From Triplophysa rosa (lineage: Eukaryota; Chordata; Actinopteri; Cypriniformes; Nemacheilidae): a stretch of DNA of 64,000 bases. Made by a program: the position numbers and the translations under genes. A model generated the notes under the pieces. The model searched no databases and was not told the origin of the DNA. It saw only the letters and a list, made by a program, of their open reading frames with translations. Where the stretch lies: contig NC_079913.1 of NCBI RefSeq assembly GCF_024868665.1, positions 9,552,879 through 9,616,878 on the forward strand, given 5' to 3'. Of the stretch, positions 50,196-63,158 are shown piece after piece (the stretch's first letter is position 1; every line of letters begins with the position of its first letter).

Positions 50196-53100
50196 TCAAG
50201 TCAGACGAATGATCTCATATTTTTTCGGCCCTCTGTAAGGTATAGGCCCCAGTTCTTCTTCCTCTGTCTCAGCAGTGAGCTCTTGAGCTGTGATGCCCGC
50301 CGGGTCCGCCGTCTGGCCAAACTGTAAGTCTTTAGGACACTCTCCGTTATAGGTCTTCACATAATCCTCCACCGACCAACCTCGAAACTCCTCTGGTTCA
50401 CCGCACACCAGACCTGTGTGGTAGACCCCACGATGGTGCTTGAGCCAGTAGATCAAGTAGTGAATGTTGTAATCACAGATCCAAGGGTTGTTCCCCAAAG
50501 ATAGTCTCTTCAGGAAGTAAAGGTCTTCCAGAACACCGTACTGGAAATTTTTCAGGCTGTTGTTGGAGAGGTCCAGCTCGTTCAAGTACAGAAGGCCGGC
50601 GAAGGCAGCTGGACAGAAAAAGAAAGAAACGGTTAATAGATGGACCTTCACTTCAATATTTTTATTAATTCAATTAGCATATTTAGTTATATTATTGACA
50701 TATTTTGTTTATTTTATATCAACCTTTTACAACATACGTGATAAATTTGGTGATTGTTTTAGTTAACATGATTACGCTTTCAGTTTCCTCTTAAAGAAAA
50801 AGTGTACTAGATGTTAAACAATATTTTTAATAGCTTTGGTAATTCACTTAAATGACACTTGTAACAAATTTACACACAGTGGTCTTATACACAAATAAGC
50901 CAATTTTTCTCAAATTCCATAAAAATTCTGGTGTTTGCCTTTCTTTGAATGACAATTTAATTCATTAGTAAGTAGAAATAAACTGAAATAAGTTTAAGGC
51001 ACTACAATTATAATAATAAACCAAAAACTAAACTATAATAAAAATAATTAATTTTATATAGTAACATAAGAAATAAACAAAGAAATAATAAAATGACAAA
51101 AATCATACTTAACATAAAAACAAAACATCTAAGAATAAAAGCTTATTTAAAATATTATTAAAGCTAAATAAAACTAAAAACAAAACTATAATAACTATAA
51201 TAATACATTGAAATATGAATAGCATTAATTGTTTAGTTGACTGCATGCATCAACTTTTAAAGCCCTACTTTTTTCATTACATCAAAAGCATACACTAAAA
51301 TACAGCTAAAAAAGTGGATGTGTCCAAATGCATTGCACAATGGGGACACCCCTTCGGTTACAAAGAGAATGAGAGCGATTTGAAAGCTGTTTCCCTTCCT
51401 GTGATCTCTGAAGTGTGACTGATGAACTAACCAGAGGGCATCGTCCTCTTCCTGTGCCTATATGTGACTGAATATGTGTTATCATCCCTCGCATGGGAAC
51501 TGTTGGATGACACACCCTGCTGGTCTGTTAATTAGAGCACGACCGACTCCGATTAAGTGCATTTTTGAGGCAGTTTAGAACGGCTTCAATGTCCTCATAA
51601 TTACAGCGACATCAGCAAATGTTCATCTGTGTTTGTTTTATTGTGGCGAGAAAACGATTGAGGTGAATTCTGCTTATTACTAAAGACAGTTGTGAGGAAC
51701 GTTCAGAGTTGTATTTCCATAAAAACGCTGCCAAAGGGAAATACTTCAAGACCAGTTGTTTACATGTCCATAATTCTTACTAATAGTAATGTCTTAATGG
51801 ATTTGCCTAGAACCAAATTCAGGTCTGATTATGAAATGAAAGAAATTAAACTTGAATCCAACCTTCTCGAAGCCAAAGCAGTTTTAAAGTGTCTGCTCAG
51901 CAAGAAATTTGCTTACGAATTTTACAAGCAATACTGGTGTGTTCAAAGAACCCCCTGCTCTGTTTCATGAGCATCATAATGAAAGCGCTGAGGGTTTTTT
52001 GTTTTCTCCAGACTTTAGGGGTTTTGATGGTTGAGCTGAACTGCACAGTTGTGGCACACTTTGAATTAACTCTGTTCTTTACTTTTCTTTATAAAATCCT
52101 ATAAATCTTTCATATCCTTTCATTTACCCATTGCTTCGAGGGATGATAGTGAGATATATCATACTCTCCATGAAGCCAAAAATGATTCAGAGGTCTGAAG
52201 TGATTCTTTCAATCCCAGTGATTTATTCATGCAACAAGGATTGAACACTGCACATTTCCTGATTCTAACCGTTAAGGGACTGACAGATATAAGGATTCAG
52301 GAAGACCTCAACATACCTTACAATGTTCTGTGTTTCTGTGCTCTACACACAAGATGCTACAAAACTGAACTGAGCTTCCAAACCCAATCTAAAGACGTAT
52401 CTAAAACATCATCTTTTTCCGTCGTTCTTCAACAAATGGATACATTGATGTCTTGGTGTTGTTGTGTACCGCCGGCTCACCTGTGTCGATTCTTTCTAGA
52501 CTGTTTCCACTCAGGTTCAGGAGTTTAAGGTCTTTAACAGTCACAAACTCCTTGGGTCTCAGCTGCTTGATGTTGTTTTTGGACAGATCCAGTCTCACGA
52601 TATCCAGCGGTATATCCGCTGGCACGGTTTTAAGTTCTGCAGAGGAAAGAGTTTGCATCAATGCATTTGGCAGACATTTTTATCAAACGCGACTGACAGA
52701 CAGTGCATATGCATTTTGTGAGTTTGTGTCTTCCTTGAGAAAATCACAATTTCATTATTAGCTCAATATTATATTAAACTGACAAAGCATACAGGATGTA
52801 AAAAACAAGTTACTAAACCAGCATTGACCTGCATGAACTACAGTAAATTGAAAATTCATTCTTGTCCAAGCTGATTTTGGTTCTTTTTTAAATAGATTAT
52901 TTTGTAAATATTGGGTTGTACAGATTCCCCATGTGTTTGCAAGACACTTTGAAGAACGTTCTGTAATCCAAATGATTTCCAACCCAGCAGCCATACATGG
53001 CAGCATCTGTCACAGCCATTGTTTAACATGCCCTACAGTCAGTCAGTTCAGCGTTGGTGGTCCGTAAAGCTCTCGAACACTTAACGGCACATACAGTTGC

Positions 53101-56100
53101 AAAAACAAGCGAGTATCTGTGTGTGACGCTTAAACTCTATGCAAAGCATGTGCGACAATAATAGCGGCAGAAGGGACTATTTTGGAAGATTCTGGCCTTG
53201 AGTGCTTATGCCCTTGTCTCAACCCAAATGGCTCCATCAAACCACACAAGCCCATTTATTTATATAACAGCAGAGAGGACTATTAAATCCTTGCACATGG
53301 CGCATGTTTGGTTGTAACCTTGAAGAATCTGTGAGACATCGCTGTGTCTTTGATACTCGAAAATGCTGTGGAACTCAGCTTAACATGTGCGAAAGCTATG
53401 CTTGCTTTTGTGCTGCCAATTACAAACACAAATTGTGTCCGTAGATAGTGCTAAAATGATTTATGACAAAGTACTGTATCTCTGCCGTCTGGATGCTTTT
53501 AAATCATAACCAAACTATTGGACATGCTGTTATTCTCGTGACTAATGCAGGGAAAAGCCTTTCATAAAGTGCTTGGCGTCTGTTTCTGCACAAGGGTTTA
53601 TGGGTTTACTGCTGACAAAAGATTGCCAGCTATCCCTTAGGTCCCGGGAAAGATGATATAACCGAATCAGCGCGTGAGTCGGGTTGATGTTTTCGGGAAG
53701 GAGAGATTCAGAATGCCTCACTCAGCTTCAGAATGCTGACTCAATCTATGGGAGAAAAACCCCAAATCCCACTGATTTCAAAATCTATCTGACGTCATTT
53801 GTTTCACATGGACTGTATTGTATCTTTCTTTTTTTGCTTGACTCATCTAACCCTAGCAACCGTGACTTGGCAAGGTCTCGTCTTATTATGGATGTCAAAA
53901 TAATTTTTCTAGTTTGTCATGACAATGGCAAAACCAACTTTGCTTTCCAAAAAAAATCATCCACAATACAAATCTAAATGCTAGTTTGTGTTATTCCAGA
54001 GTGCATTTAGAAAAAATAATAAGATGCTGATTTGTTTGATCTGATTGCAAAGTATCATTGGTTTCATCTGGAAAACGTTTAACATGCAATGTTATTTATT
54101 CATTTATCATGAGGTTCCTCAGTTTTCTGTGATGTTTTCACTTGCATTACTTTCACTTCACTTTAAATTATATCCGAAGACAAAAATCTCCCTTCATACT
54201 TCAGCTAAAAGCAGAATGTACACTTATATTAATCTTCCTGCAGGAAATTTTCATATTTTTTATCCTCCTCTTGCTCAAAGTTCTTCCCCAAGACAGTATG
54301 AGACATACAATAAAGACCAACACTGTCCTTGGTTTCCCATGGAGATCATGTATAACGGATGCAATGATGTTCAGGAATTCGTAGGAGGCTTTTTAGGGGA
54401 CAAAGGAGAGACTTTTGAAACACAATACTGACATTCAGAAAAGTTATGGTGTCTTGATAACAGTCTGAATATGGCATTTATGTGTCTCCAGAGAAGGGGA
54501 TTCCAGATGTGTGAACTGGAAAGATCCCTCAGTTCCTTTCCACTAGTTCTCTTATGTTTCGTGTTTCCAGACGTTAGTTTCCAAACATGCTGACTAAGTA
54601 GAATTACGGAAGTTTTCAGAACGTCAATAATATATCCAAGTGGTCCAAGAAGTATCTGTTTTGTAGTTTTCCCCAATATTGGCTATACATTGATATTATT
54701 AACCAAAAAAGCTAAATCTACTAAAGCTACAATACTATCGGAATAAAGGTAAATTTAAGTGGAAAATTTTGCTTACTTTGTGTTTATTGGGATATCAATT
54801 ATATTTTGTCTTGACTGGCATTGCTTGAGAAACCACTATAGAGCATATGATGCTACTTTTTATTCAACATTGTAAATCTGTTTAACAGAAACCACACATT
54901 TTTCAAGCTAACTGACAGATTTATTTGTTTTATTGCCATCTGACTCGTACAGACTCCCTCAAAAGATTTTTCATATTCATATTTTAAACAACCGTAGACG
55001 TGATTGAAAAACAATGTACTATTGAACTACTAATCACAAATTTACAGTCAACAATACTGTAAAAAACAAGCACTGTGCCTTCCTTTTGGAAATTACCTGC
55101 AAAACAATCTTTCTTAAAAATTCAAGTTGCACACGAGAGCTTGTTTATGCTTGTCTATTATTATCGGTTATTGCTAAGTATTATTATTGGTTATATAAGG
55201 TTAGGGGTTATTATTACATTTTGGCACATAACTTGTTAACCTTGGCAAAAACTTGCCCAGCTATTTATTGAGGAGAGATGCGCTATTACTTTATAAGCAA
55301 ACTAGCTAAGGTAAATACCATACCATGAGTAAGAAAAAGCCACCTAACAACTGCATGACAAAATGTTAAACAATAAGAAAAACAAAAAAAACATCAATGT
55401 CCTTTAAACCACACACAACATCCTAAAATCATTGCATTAAGTTTTGAATGTGCAAGCACCATACAGTATGGACACTCAATTTGGTCATTTGCCTTTCAGC
55501 GAACAGTAAAAGTAAAACGATTGCTGTCATTCTAATTCAGATGAAATAATTTCTCCTATGTGTATATTGACCAAGAACAGTCCCTCTAATCTCTTTATTC
55601 AAGATCAGATATTCTCACCTCTGTTTCTGCAGTCCAGGTGGGGTACAGGGTGCATGTAGGTATGACACAGAGTGGACGCGTCAGATTGTTTTATCGGAGC
55701 TGGTAGCTTCTCATGCTCTGTTTGTGGGATTTCTACTTTTTCCTGCTGTGGGATGCACAGCTGATCCACATCCAGCTTCTTAAGTTTGCTCCCCCAGAAT
55801 GCAGTGGGCTCTGCACACTTGGCGTAATTGCCAAAATGACGGTTACTGGGGACCTGTATGAACCGCACCAGGCTGTCCAGCTGGCAGTCACACCTCCAGG
55901 GGTTGTCATGGATACGCAGGTACCTTAGTTGCGGCATTGGAATCAGCACATCCTCGATTACCACCTGCAGATGGTTGTGCTGCAGCAATAAAGTTGTAAG
56001 TTTGCTGAGGCCGCTGAACGCGTTCTCTTCTATGCGTGATATTTCATTTTGCTGCAAATCGAGGCTTCTCAGGTTCCGGAAATTGCTGAAGGTGTTGTCT

Positions 56101-56369
56101 CGCAACACCTGGATCCTGTTCCGCGCCAGCAGCAGGTGGTCAATATCCTCCGGCCATCCCAACGTCACTGCTTTCAGCTGGCGCTCTTGGCAGTCTAAGT
56201 ATTTTTCCCCATTGGCCGAAGATTCCTTGCAATCCGCCGCAAAGCGCTTGACGGCGCGAGCCCGGCCTCGGCCCCGCATCCAGCGCCCGCTTCGTCCCTC
56301 GTCCTTTCGCGCATCGGCTGCCCAGAATACCGGGAACAACAGTAGCAGCAGACCGCGGAGCAGCCGCAT
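50196..56369 (-). CDS. lrrc17: Leucine-rich repeat-containing protein 17, secreted
   Basis: Three coding exons on the minus strand: 56369-55619, 52636-52481, 50608-50196, giving 1320 bp and 439 aa (human LRRC17 441). A signal peptide (residues 1 to about 20) is followed by a very basic linker (RSGRWMRGRGRARAVKR). The first leucine-rich-repeat set (HLLLARNRIQVL, LDLQQNEISRIEENAF, LLLQHNHLQVV) is capped by an LRRCT module starting NPWRCDCQLD. The second set (LDLSKNNIKQLRPKEF, LDLSNNSLKNFQYGVLEDL) ends in another cap starting NPWICDYN. No transmembrane segment or GPI signal is visible, so the product should be secreted. In mammals LRRC17 is reported to restrain RANKL-driven osteoclast formation. 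Two long introns (50609-52480, 52637-55618) carry no recognisable coding sequence. A 5' UTR acceptor may lie at about 56472-56473. No further upstream exon was found in the window. Confidence 0.95.
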
Positions 56370-56936
56370 GGCAAACAACAGCAGCTGGATGAATCAGTAT
56401 AGAGTGGACTCTCTGGGTAACCTCGAATAGCTGGGAGCTTTGGGAAGAGTGAAGGGGTCCAGCTGCCTTCCCTGAGAAATGACAAACCAACCATAAATAA
56501 CCACCCTACCAAGAGCTGCACTTCAGACATTAAGAGAGACGACATAAGGCAAAAAAGAACCTTTTGTGTGCCTTTTGATTTAAAACCTGATAACATTTCC
56601 TTTAAATATTAAGCATGCTCAAATGTATTCACATTTATTTGCAGATGTATGTAGTGGCCTTCTCATGTTATCACTTGAATAAAAAAAGTACAGTTGAATG
56701 AGTAGGAAAAGCTCTGTAACAAAAACATGGTCCGTTATCTTTAAGATTTTGATTTTGATAAATATTGTAACTGCACAACTATGAAGATATTGCAAGCTTG
56801 TTAAAATATTATATTTCAGTAGCACTTTCTCCACTTTCTTTCTTTCTACTCTTATTCGGTTAGTTTAAGAAAGTAGTTTTACATGCAGGAGCATTGTAGG
56901 GATGGAAACCTGAAAATTGTCTTGAGGTAACAGATT

Positions 56937-57014
56937 AGGGCTGTTTCCCGGACAGCTCTAGCATTTATCTTAGTCTGGGACTATAGGTTTAAGGGCTGTC
57001 TGGGAAACCGCCCC
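56937..57014. mobile_element. 78-bp fold-back related to the outer MITE at 5391
   Basis: GGGCTGTTTCCCGGACAG at the left and CTGTCTGGGAAACCGCCCC at the right are complementary. The inner TCTTAGTCTGGGACTATAGG resembles the GCTTAAG...CCAGGACTA block of the element at 5391-6124. Confidence 0.55.
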
Positions 57015-58884
57015 ATTCTTTGTATACTGGTAAATGTGGATTATCATTCAGTGGTCTATCAACTAGTTTTTATTATTCTTTCATTTTCCCTTTCATGCAT
57101 GAATTATGACAACCTTTTCTTTACACAAATCATTTCAACTTTCATTTTCATTTTCCGCTTGAGTAGACATCTGATTAGGATGTACAGGATGATGCACTAG
57201 TGAGTCCCTTGTAGTGATGATATGCGACTTTGCTGTCAAAACCCATCCATAAGCAAAAATGTCTTATAGTTATCCATACATCACTTCACATTTTTTTCAC
57301 TTGTCTATTAATATCCAGAGACAAATAATTGTAAGCCATTGAAAGTTTTTTTTTCTTCTGAAAAGTCTAAACTGTGATTTGCACTATGCTCACCCAATGC
57401 TTTGAGTTTGGGCCAGACTTGTAAGATGGGGAATCCTGCTTAAAAAACATTATTATTTTTACAGTTCTGTCACTCTATACCTTTTAACTGCTTCAATGCG
57501 TGTTTTACTTTCTTTTCTTGTCGCAAATTTGTTACACTCTTCTGTAACAAATTGCATTGGAATGGCAAATGGGAACAGTTGGATTGCATTGGCTCACTGA
57601 ATTGGATGACTTGCCTTGTTGGAATGCGTTCTTGATCCTTTCCATTCAGCCATACATTCTCAAGGTGGCATGATCCGTTCTTTAGTCACGCCACTACCGA
57701 ATTATTGTTAAAATGAAAACAGTTTATAGGTTTGTTCAATTTCCCATAACTTATTGAAGGTCTTTCTAGATCATGTAAACTTTGCTAATAGAGCAGACAT
57801 TAACAGGAAGCACTCTGGGATTCAGGTGAATGAATCACCACAGCACAGCCCTTATGTGAAACCGGGGTTGCCATTGGCTTTGGTTTAGTACAGTAATACC
57901 AACAAGCAATGAAAACATCAATGGTAAATGGAGCAGAACTGGACAATGTGGAAAGCAGAGTGTGCATTTTCCATGCCACCCAAACTCCAGGTGATCCGGT
58001 CTGTCCGATAGAATGCTCCTGATTATTTCATGGCCAATGTTAACAACAGGAACCCCCTGCATACCCCCACCATCCCCACCACGAATCCATTAGGAAAACC
58101 CAGAGAGAGGGAGAGAGAGAGAGAGATGGCCAGCAGTGCTTAATTAAAACCATTTGAACTTCCTTCATGGGGAGGAAAATCCTCAAACACAGGCATTTTT
58201 TTCTTCTACATTTTTTCTAGGTCAGGGCTGAGTGTTTTCCTGAATTAATTTGAATAAAGTTAGATTTACAGTATCCCACTCCTTAGAAAAGCCCCAAAGT
58301 TGCACTCATTTTTTCCCTCATAAATAATAGGTAAACCCCTTAAAAAAGAAACATAAAACAACACACATGAGGTAAAGAATGCACTCCTAGACTCAACACA
58401 TGTACTGTATCGTCAACCAACAGTAACATCTGGACTGACAAAAATCAATCTTTCCATCTTAAATTTATACAGTACAAACATGCATTCCGAACATGCATCA
58501 ATAACGCCGGTCTTAAGGTGTACGTACATCTTGCACAACTGCTAGACAAAGTTCACACAAACCGGCTGCAATGAATGAACCACATCCCAGCCAGAATTAA
58601 GATTAAGGAAGCGTGCCAGACCAAGTGCATCTGCAAGAGCGCAACATACTGTACGTTTGCTTTCGCTGGCATTGACGGATAGATTTTCCCATACCTACAC
58701 ATACAAATGGTAATAATATAATTCCTTAGGTACCTGTGCACAGGGAGTCGCATCCAAAAAGCTCATCCAAACTGGATATGTCCTATAAGCCTGTTATCTT
58801 TTTTCCTGTCATTAACTATGAGCTGCGCTGGATGTCTGAATGGAGCGTGCCGTTCCGCGGGCTGACTGTATGTGCATGAGCATA

Positions 58885-58924
58885 TGTGTGTGTGTGTGTG
58901 TGTGCGTGTGTGTGTGTGTGTGTG
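58885..58924. repeat. (GT)n microsatellite
   Basis: Forty bases of TG dinucleotide with one C interruption, in gene-free DNA. Confidence 0.95.
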
Positions 58925-59221
58925 AGGCTCAGTGCAGCCCCCAAGCTTGTGCCTGGTTTTAAATTACATGCTGTGTCTCTGTGCAGGCGAGCAAACCCAC
59001 ATTTCCCTGTTACAACTGTCTCCAGGCTTCCAGCACTCCAGTGAGTCTCTTTATCAGCTTGATGTCAAAAAAGCTGTGTGGATGAGGCAACCTCATTAAA
59101 AGCATTCGAAAAGTGTTTCTAGACTTTTTAAAGGGATAGTTCATCCAAAAAGGACAGTTTGCTGTTTCAAACGTTTGACTTTCTCTACTGTGATTTTGTA
59201 TTTTGTTAAAAAATATCCTGG

Positions 59222-59397
59222 ATAGCCTTGTGGTTAGTGCTCCGACATATGGCGCTGTTGCGCTCCGGGCGACCCGAGTTTGAGTCCCGGCTTGTGGTCA
59301 TTTCCCGATCCCAACCCCATTCCCACTTCGCTTCCTGTCCTCACTCTCCTACTGCATTAATAAAGGCAAGGGGCCAAAAACAAATCTTAAAAAAAAA
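59222..59397 (+). mobile_element. tRNA-derived SINE
   Basis: The 5' part has tRNA promoter boxes: A-box-like TAGCCTTGTGGTTAGTGC and B-box-like GAGTTTGAGTCCC. A non-tRNA body (CTTCCTGTCCTCACTCTCC) and an A-rich tail follow. A 7-bp direct repeat ATCCTGG flanks it (59215-59221 and 59398-59404). It is not a functional tRNA gene. Confidence 0.85.
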
Positions 59398-62300
59398 ATC
59401 CTGGTGATGTTTAAATATAAAATAAAGCAAAAATAATAAAATAAACTATTTAAAAAATATATATTGTTAGTCGTTCTAACAGTTTCTACTAAGTTTTATG
59501 ATATTTTATGGTGATTTTTTTGTGCTCATTGGCCGTTGCATTCACTTGCATTAAATGAAAATATTGAGATAGGATTAAAATTGATCTTTTGAGTTACACA
59601 GAAGAACGCATTGATAAAATGGATATTGAAACATGAATGAAATATGGATTGTTTAAAACACTGGGTGAATGATTTGCTTTTATCTGTGTCAGTGTCCTCG
59701 AGGCTGTTTTTTACATGATTGTTAACAGCACTCCATAAATGAACAGAACTTCCCCCATACCAGGCCCCTGTGCAAAAACAAAACCTGCCCTGCCGAACTT
59801 TGATGTCTCTGTATCCAAAAGGCGTTTGCATGTGTTGTTTTACATGGACCAAATAATGACGTTCTTACCAAAGAATAGTGAAAGAGACCTATAACATCTG
59901 TAACGTTTCATATAGCGTAGAATAAAAAAAATGTTTTTTTATATTCAGAATTGTTAGTTAACAGTCAGATATTATGTATTTAAAGTTTTTTGCCTGTTGC
60001 TATTTTCACAAACTGTGCCTCTTTAAATATTCATCCTTTGTCACATTTAACAGCAATACCTGCCAAACAGGACAACGCTTTCAGGGTAAAAATAACTAAA
60101 GCTGAAAACCCAACCAAGAGGTGTTCTATCATTTATCTCTTTGTTTTTATTTACTTTTATTAAAGCCAATTATTAGATTTCCATCTGATGTTTATCATTT
60201 GGCTGAAGGGAAATTTATAATAAATGCATGAACATTTTGTTGTTTGCTTGCAAAGATGCAGACATTTTATCTTATCAGGTTATATTTTTCCTGTTAGCCA
60301 GTATCATGTTGCTCTGGACTTCTCGAAAAACACCCTTTTTGGCATTTTACCATGGTTGGATTGGACGTGCATTGTGTTTCTCCTGTTGGCGTGGATACAG
60401 TGCCTGCATAGGGATATGATTAATCTATATAGTTTGTATAGTCATTGGACTTCTGGGAAACCACACGGTAGACAGCACAAGTCCGTATTTATAGTAATGG
60501 ATAATTTACTGTATTGTTATAATTACTAATGTGTAAAAATACACTGTGGGTTTATACTGTGGCTGGATCCCAGCTGGAATGAAAACAGATTCTTGGTCTC
60601 GACAAGTTTAGTTGCACAAGACATGATGTAATCCAGCATGCACTCCCAGGAATAGGAATATTTTGGCGTGGAGTTAAATTCGACCATTCCATCAGACAGT
60701 TGATCAGACCTGGACATTGCTAATAAAGAGCAATTAAAGTGGATGTTAGACTTAGCCAAACTTCTAACTAAGACCATATTTACTAAATAATGTCATGGAA
60801 GTACTTGAACTGTTCATTTAACAAAAAATATATTGTTATATATTTTTATGTTATATATATGCTTTTGCGACTATTTTCTTTGAATTCCTCATGATGGAAC
60901 ATGTGTTGCAGCAAAAAGTTTTTAGGTGTTTCAGACTTTTTTGTAGTATGAACAGCATGAAATCTGATGTTAAAAGCTCAATCCAATTGCACATTTGATA
61001 AACAGATTGTTTTCATGCATTTTAGTGTAAACAATCAGAGCAGATTTGACATGTGTGACGTCGTACCAAAGTGCAAAATATTTTCTAGAGCTGGGTCCAA
61101 ATATTACTCGTACGGTTCGTATAGCCAACTTTGTGACATTTACTATGTAGTGAATAGTGAGCACATCCATTATTGAAAAATGACATTTTTGCTGTCTAAG
61201 ATGCCTTGATAAACACGGGCATATGCAAAATTTCCATTTTTCTAGTTTCTTTCCACGCCGACAGCTCTCAGTTGTTGTATAGGTTTCTTTAGCGTGCTGA
61301 CATTTATGTCATTACTATTGAAACCAATACAAACAAATCCCGTTTCATTACCAGCGAAATGACAGTGTAAACACTTAGCATCACTCACTACATGTTGGGT
61401 TTGAAAAACCAAATGTATTTGTTTACAATTTAAATATGGTAGAGTTTCTGGTCTTCTGGTCTTAAGGAGGTGGTGAACGATTTCTTTGCCCCCTTGGTCA
61501 TAGTGTTTGGCATCTGTTGTGGCGTCTGTAATATCTTGAATGACATAAACTTTAATGTAACGTGTAGTCTGCTATAAATTTGCATTGAATTCATAAAATT
61601 GTTGAAAAAAGGGTGACCGTTTGTTTCAAGTTGATATTTAAACGGAGAAACAGTCGTGGTTACTTCTCTGTCCAACTTCTCTTTTCTCGTGGTAAAAGAT
61701 TAGTTTGTTTGATTTCAGGTCATAAATTGTCTCAGTTTTGTCCATAATAAATTTCAGTTGATGTATTATAGCACTTTTATATTTCTTATTGTACTCTTTC
61801 TTAATTTATGGTTGGAACATATGAAGTAACCCATAGGTTTTCATCATCTGTTTTCCCAGGCAAACTGTATGAAATCTTTCAAGGGAATTACAGTAAAAAC
61901 TTTTATCGTCTTGCTCAGACAAAACAGTTTTATGTGAACTAAAAGCAATGTAAACTGAAGTACTCATCACACATTGATTGAAGTGAAACAGCTGCTGGGT
62001 AGTGGGCATGACTTAGACAGATAGGACTGCGGGACAGGTTTTATTTCAGTGTGTCTCTTGTCCACGTTACACTCCATCATGAACCAAAAGCCCATATCCA
62101 AAAGTGATGTCAGTGGTCTGAGTGTGTGTGTATTTGAAAGAGAAAGAGTGATGAAGTTTTTGGATGTCTTGATACTATGCAGAGCAACCTTAGTGCCAGT
62201 TTGCTTGCAGCTATAGTAATCCAATAAGATCATCTACGCCTGTTTCCATAACTCAGCAAAACTTCTGCCAACATGTTTTCATCTTACATTATTCAACCTT

Positions 62301-62979
62301 ACCATTGCAAAATCATTTCCATCGGTTATTAAGACTGTATCTGCGATGCCAAATGATGTATGTACAAATATGTATTAGATCAATGCTCAATTTAAGCTTT
62401 CCAATGATTCGTATGTAACAATATAATATTACTGTGTGTGTTTGTGCAGCTGTTAGAGATCTTATCTTAGCAACTTATAAAATGCCACTTTTTTATTGGC
62501 AGCTGTGAGTGTGTCTGTGTATATGTATCACCAAGCTCAACTTGTCTTATTTGTTTCTGAATATGTGTGTCAGATGTGAATGTAGTCCATGTGTTTTTCT
62601 TTCCTAAAGTAAAGGTCATACATTATGTGAAGATCTGGCCTTGCTGTACAGCCTTGGTGAAATTTAAAACTAAGATTTTTCTTCTGTTGGAAATCATAGT
62701 TAGAAAATCCTTTTTCTTATTGTAGGCTTTGGCTTAAATTGAAGTCTTTTAATATTGCAAGGTACAGTACGGTTTTAAAGAAAGGTCACATATAAAGTGA
62801 ATGGGGACTGGGGCTGACAAGCTACAAAAAAGCTCCATTAAAGTTTTATAAAAAGACAGTTTTTGTGTTATATTCCATTTCATCTTAAATGATCCAAAAG
62901 CTAGGTGCGATGGTTGCGAATTGATATTCACTAATAATCCCTCCCTTTTGGAAGCTGTTAACCACTGCAACTGTATGCT

Positions 62980-63158
62980 TTAAAAAGTTCACCCCAAAAT
63001 AAAAATTATTTCATCATTTATTCACCCTCAAGTCATTCCAAACACACAAGAAGATAAATTGAAGTACCTTGGCAACCAAACAACATTAAACTCCATTGAC
63101 ATAACCAGACATTTCTCAAAATATTTTATTTTAATTTTTGTGTAAACTGTCCCTTTAA
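62980..63158. mobile_element. Shortened TTAA-family MITE
   Basis: Begins TTAAAAAGTTCACCCCAAAA and ends TAAACTGTCCCTTTAA. Between them are ATTTATTCACCCTCAAGTCA and AACAACATTAAACTCCATTG, as in other copies. TTAA is at both borders. Confidence 0.7.

Noticed and set aside
55858..56430. 190-codon plus-strand frame opposite the first lrrc17 exon
   Set aside because: It is the antisense shadow of a long coding exon. The minus-strand frame is the one with LRR sequence.
59222..59300. Possible tRNA gene
   Set aside because: Boxes resemble tRNA promoters, but no cloverleaf closes, and the SINE body and target duplication explain it.
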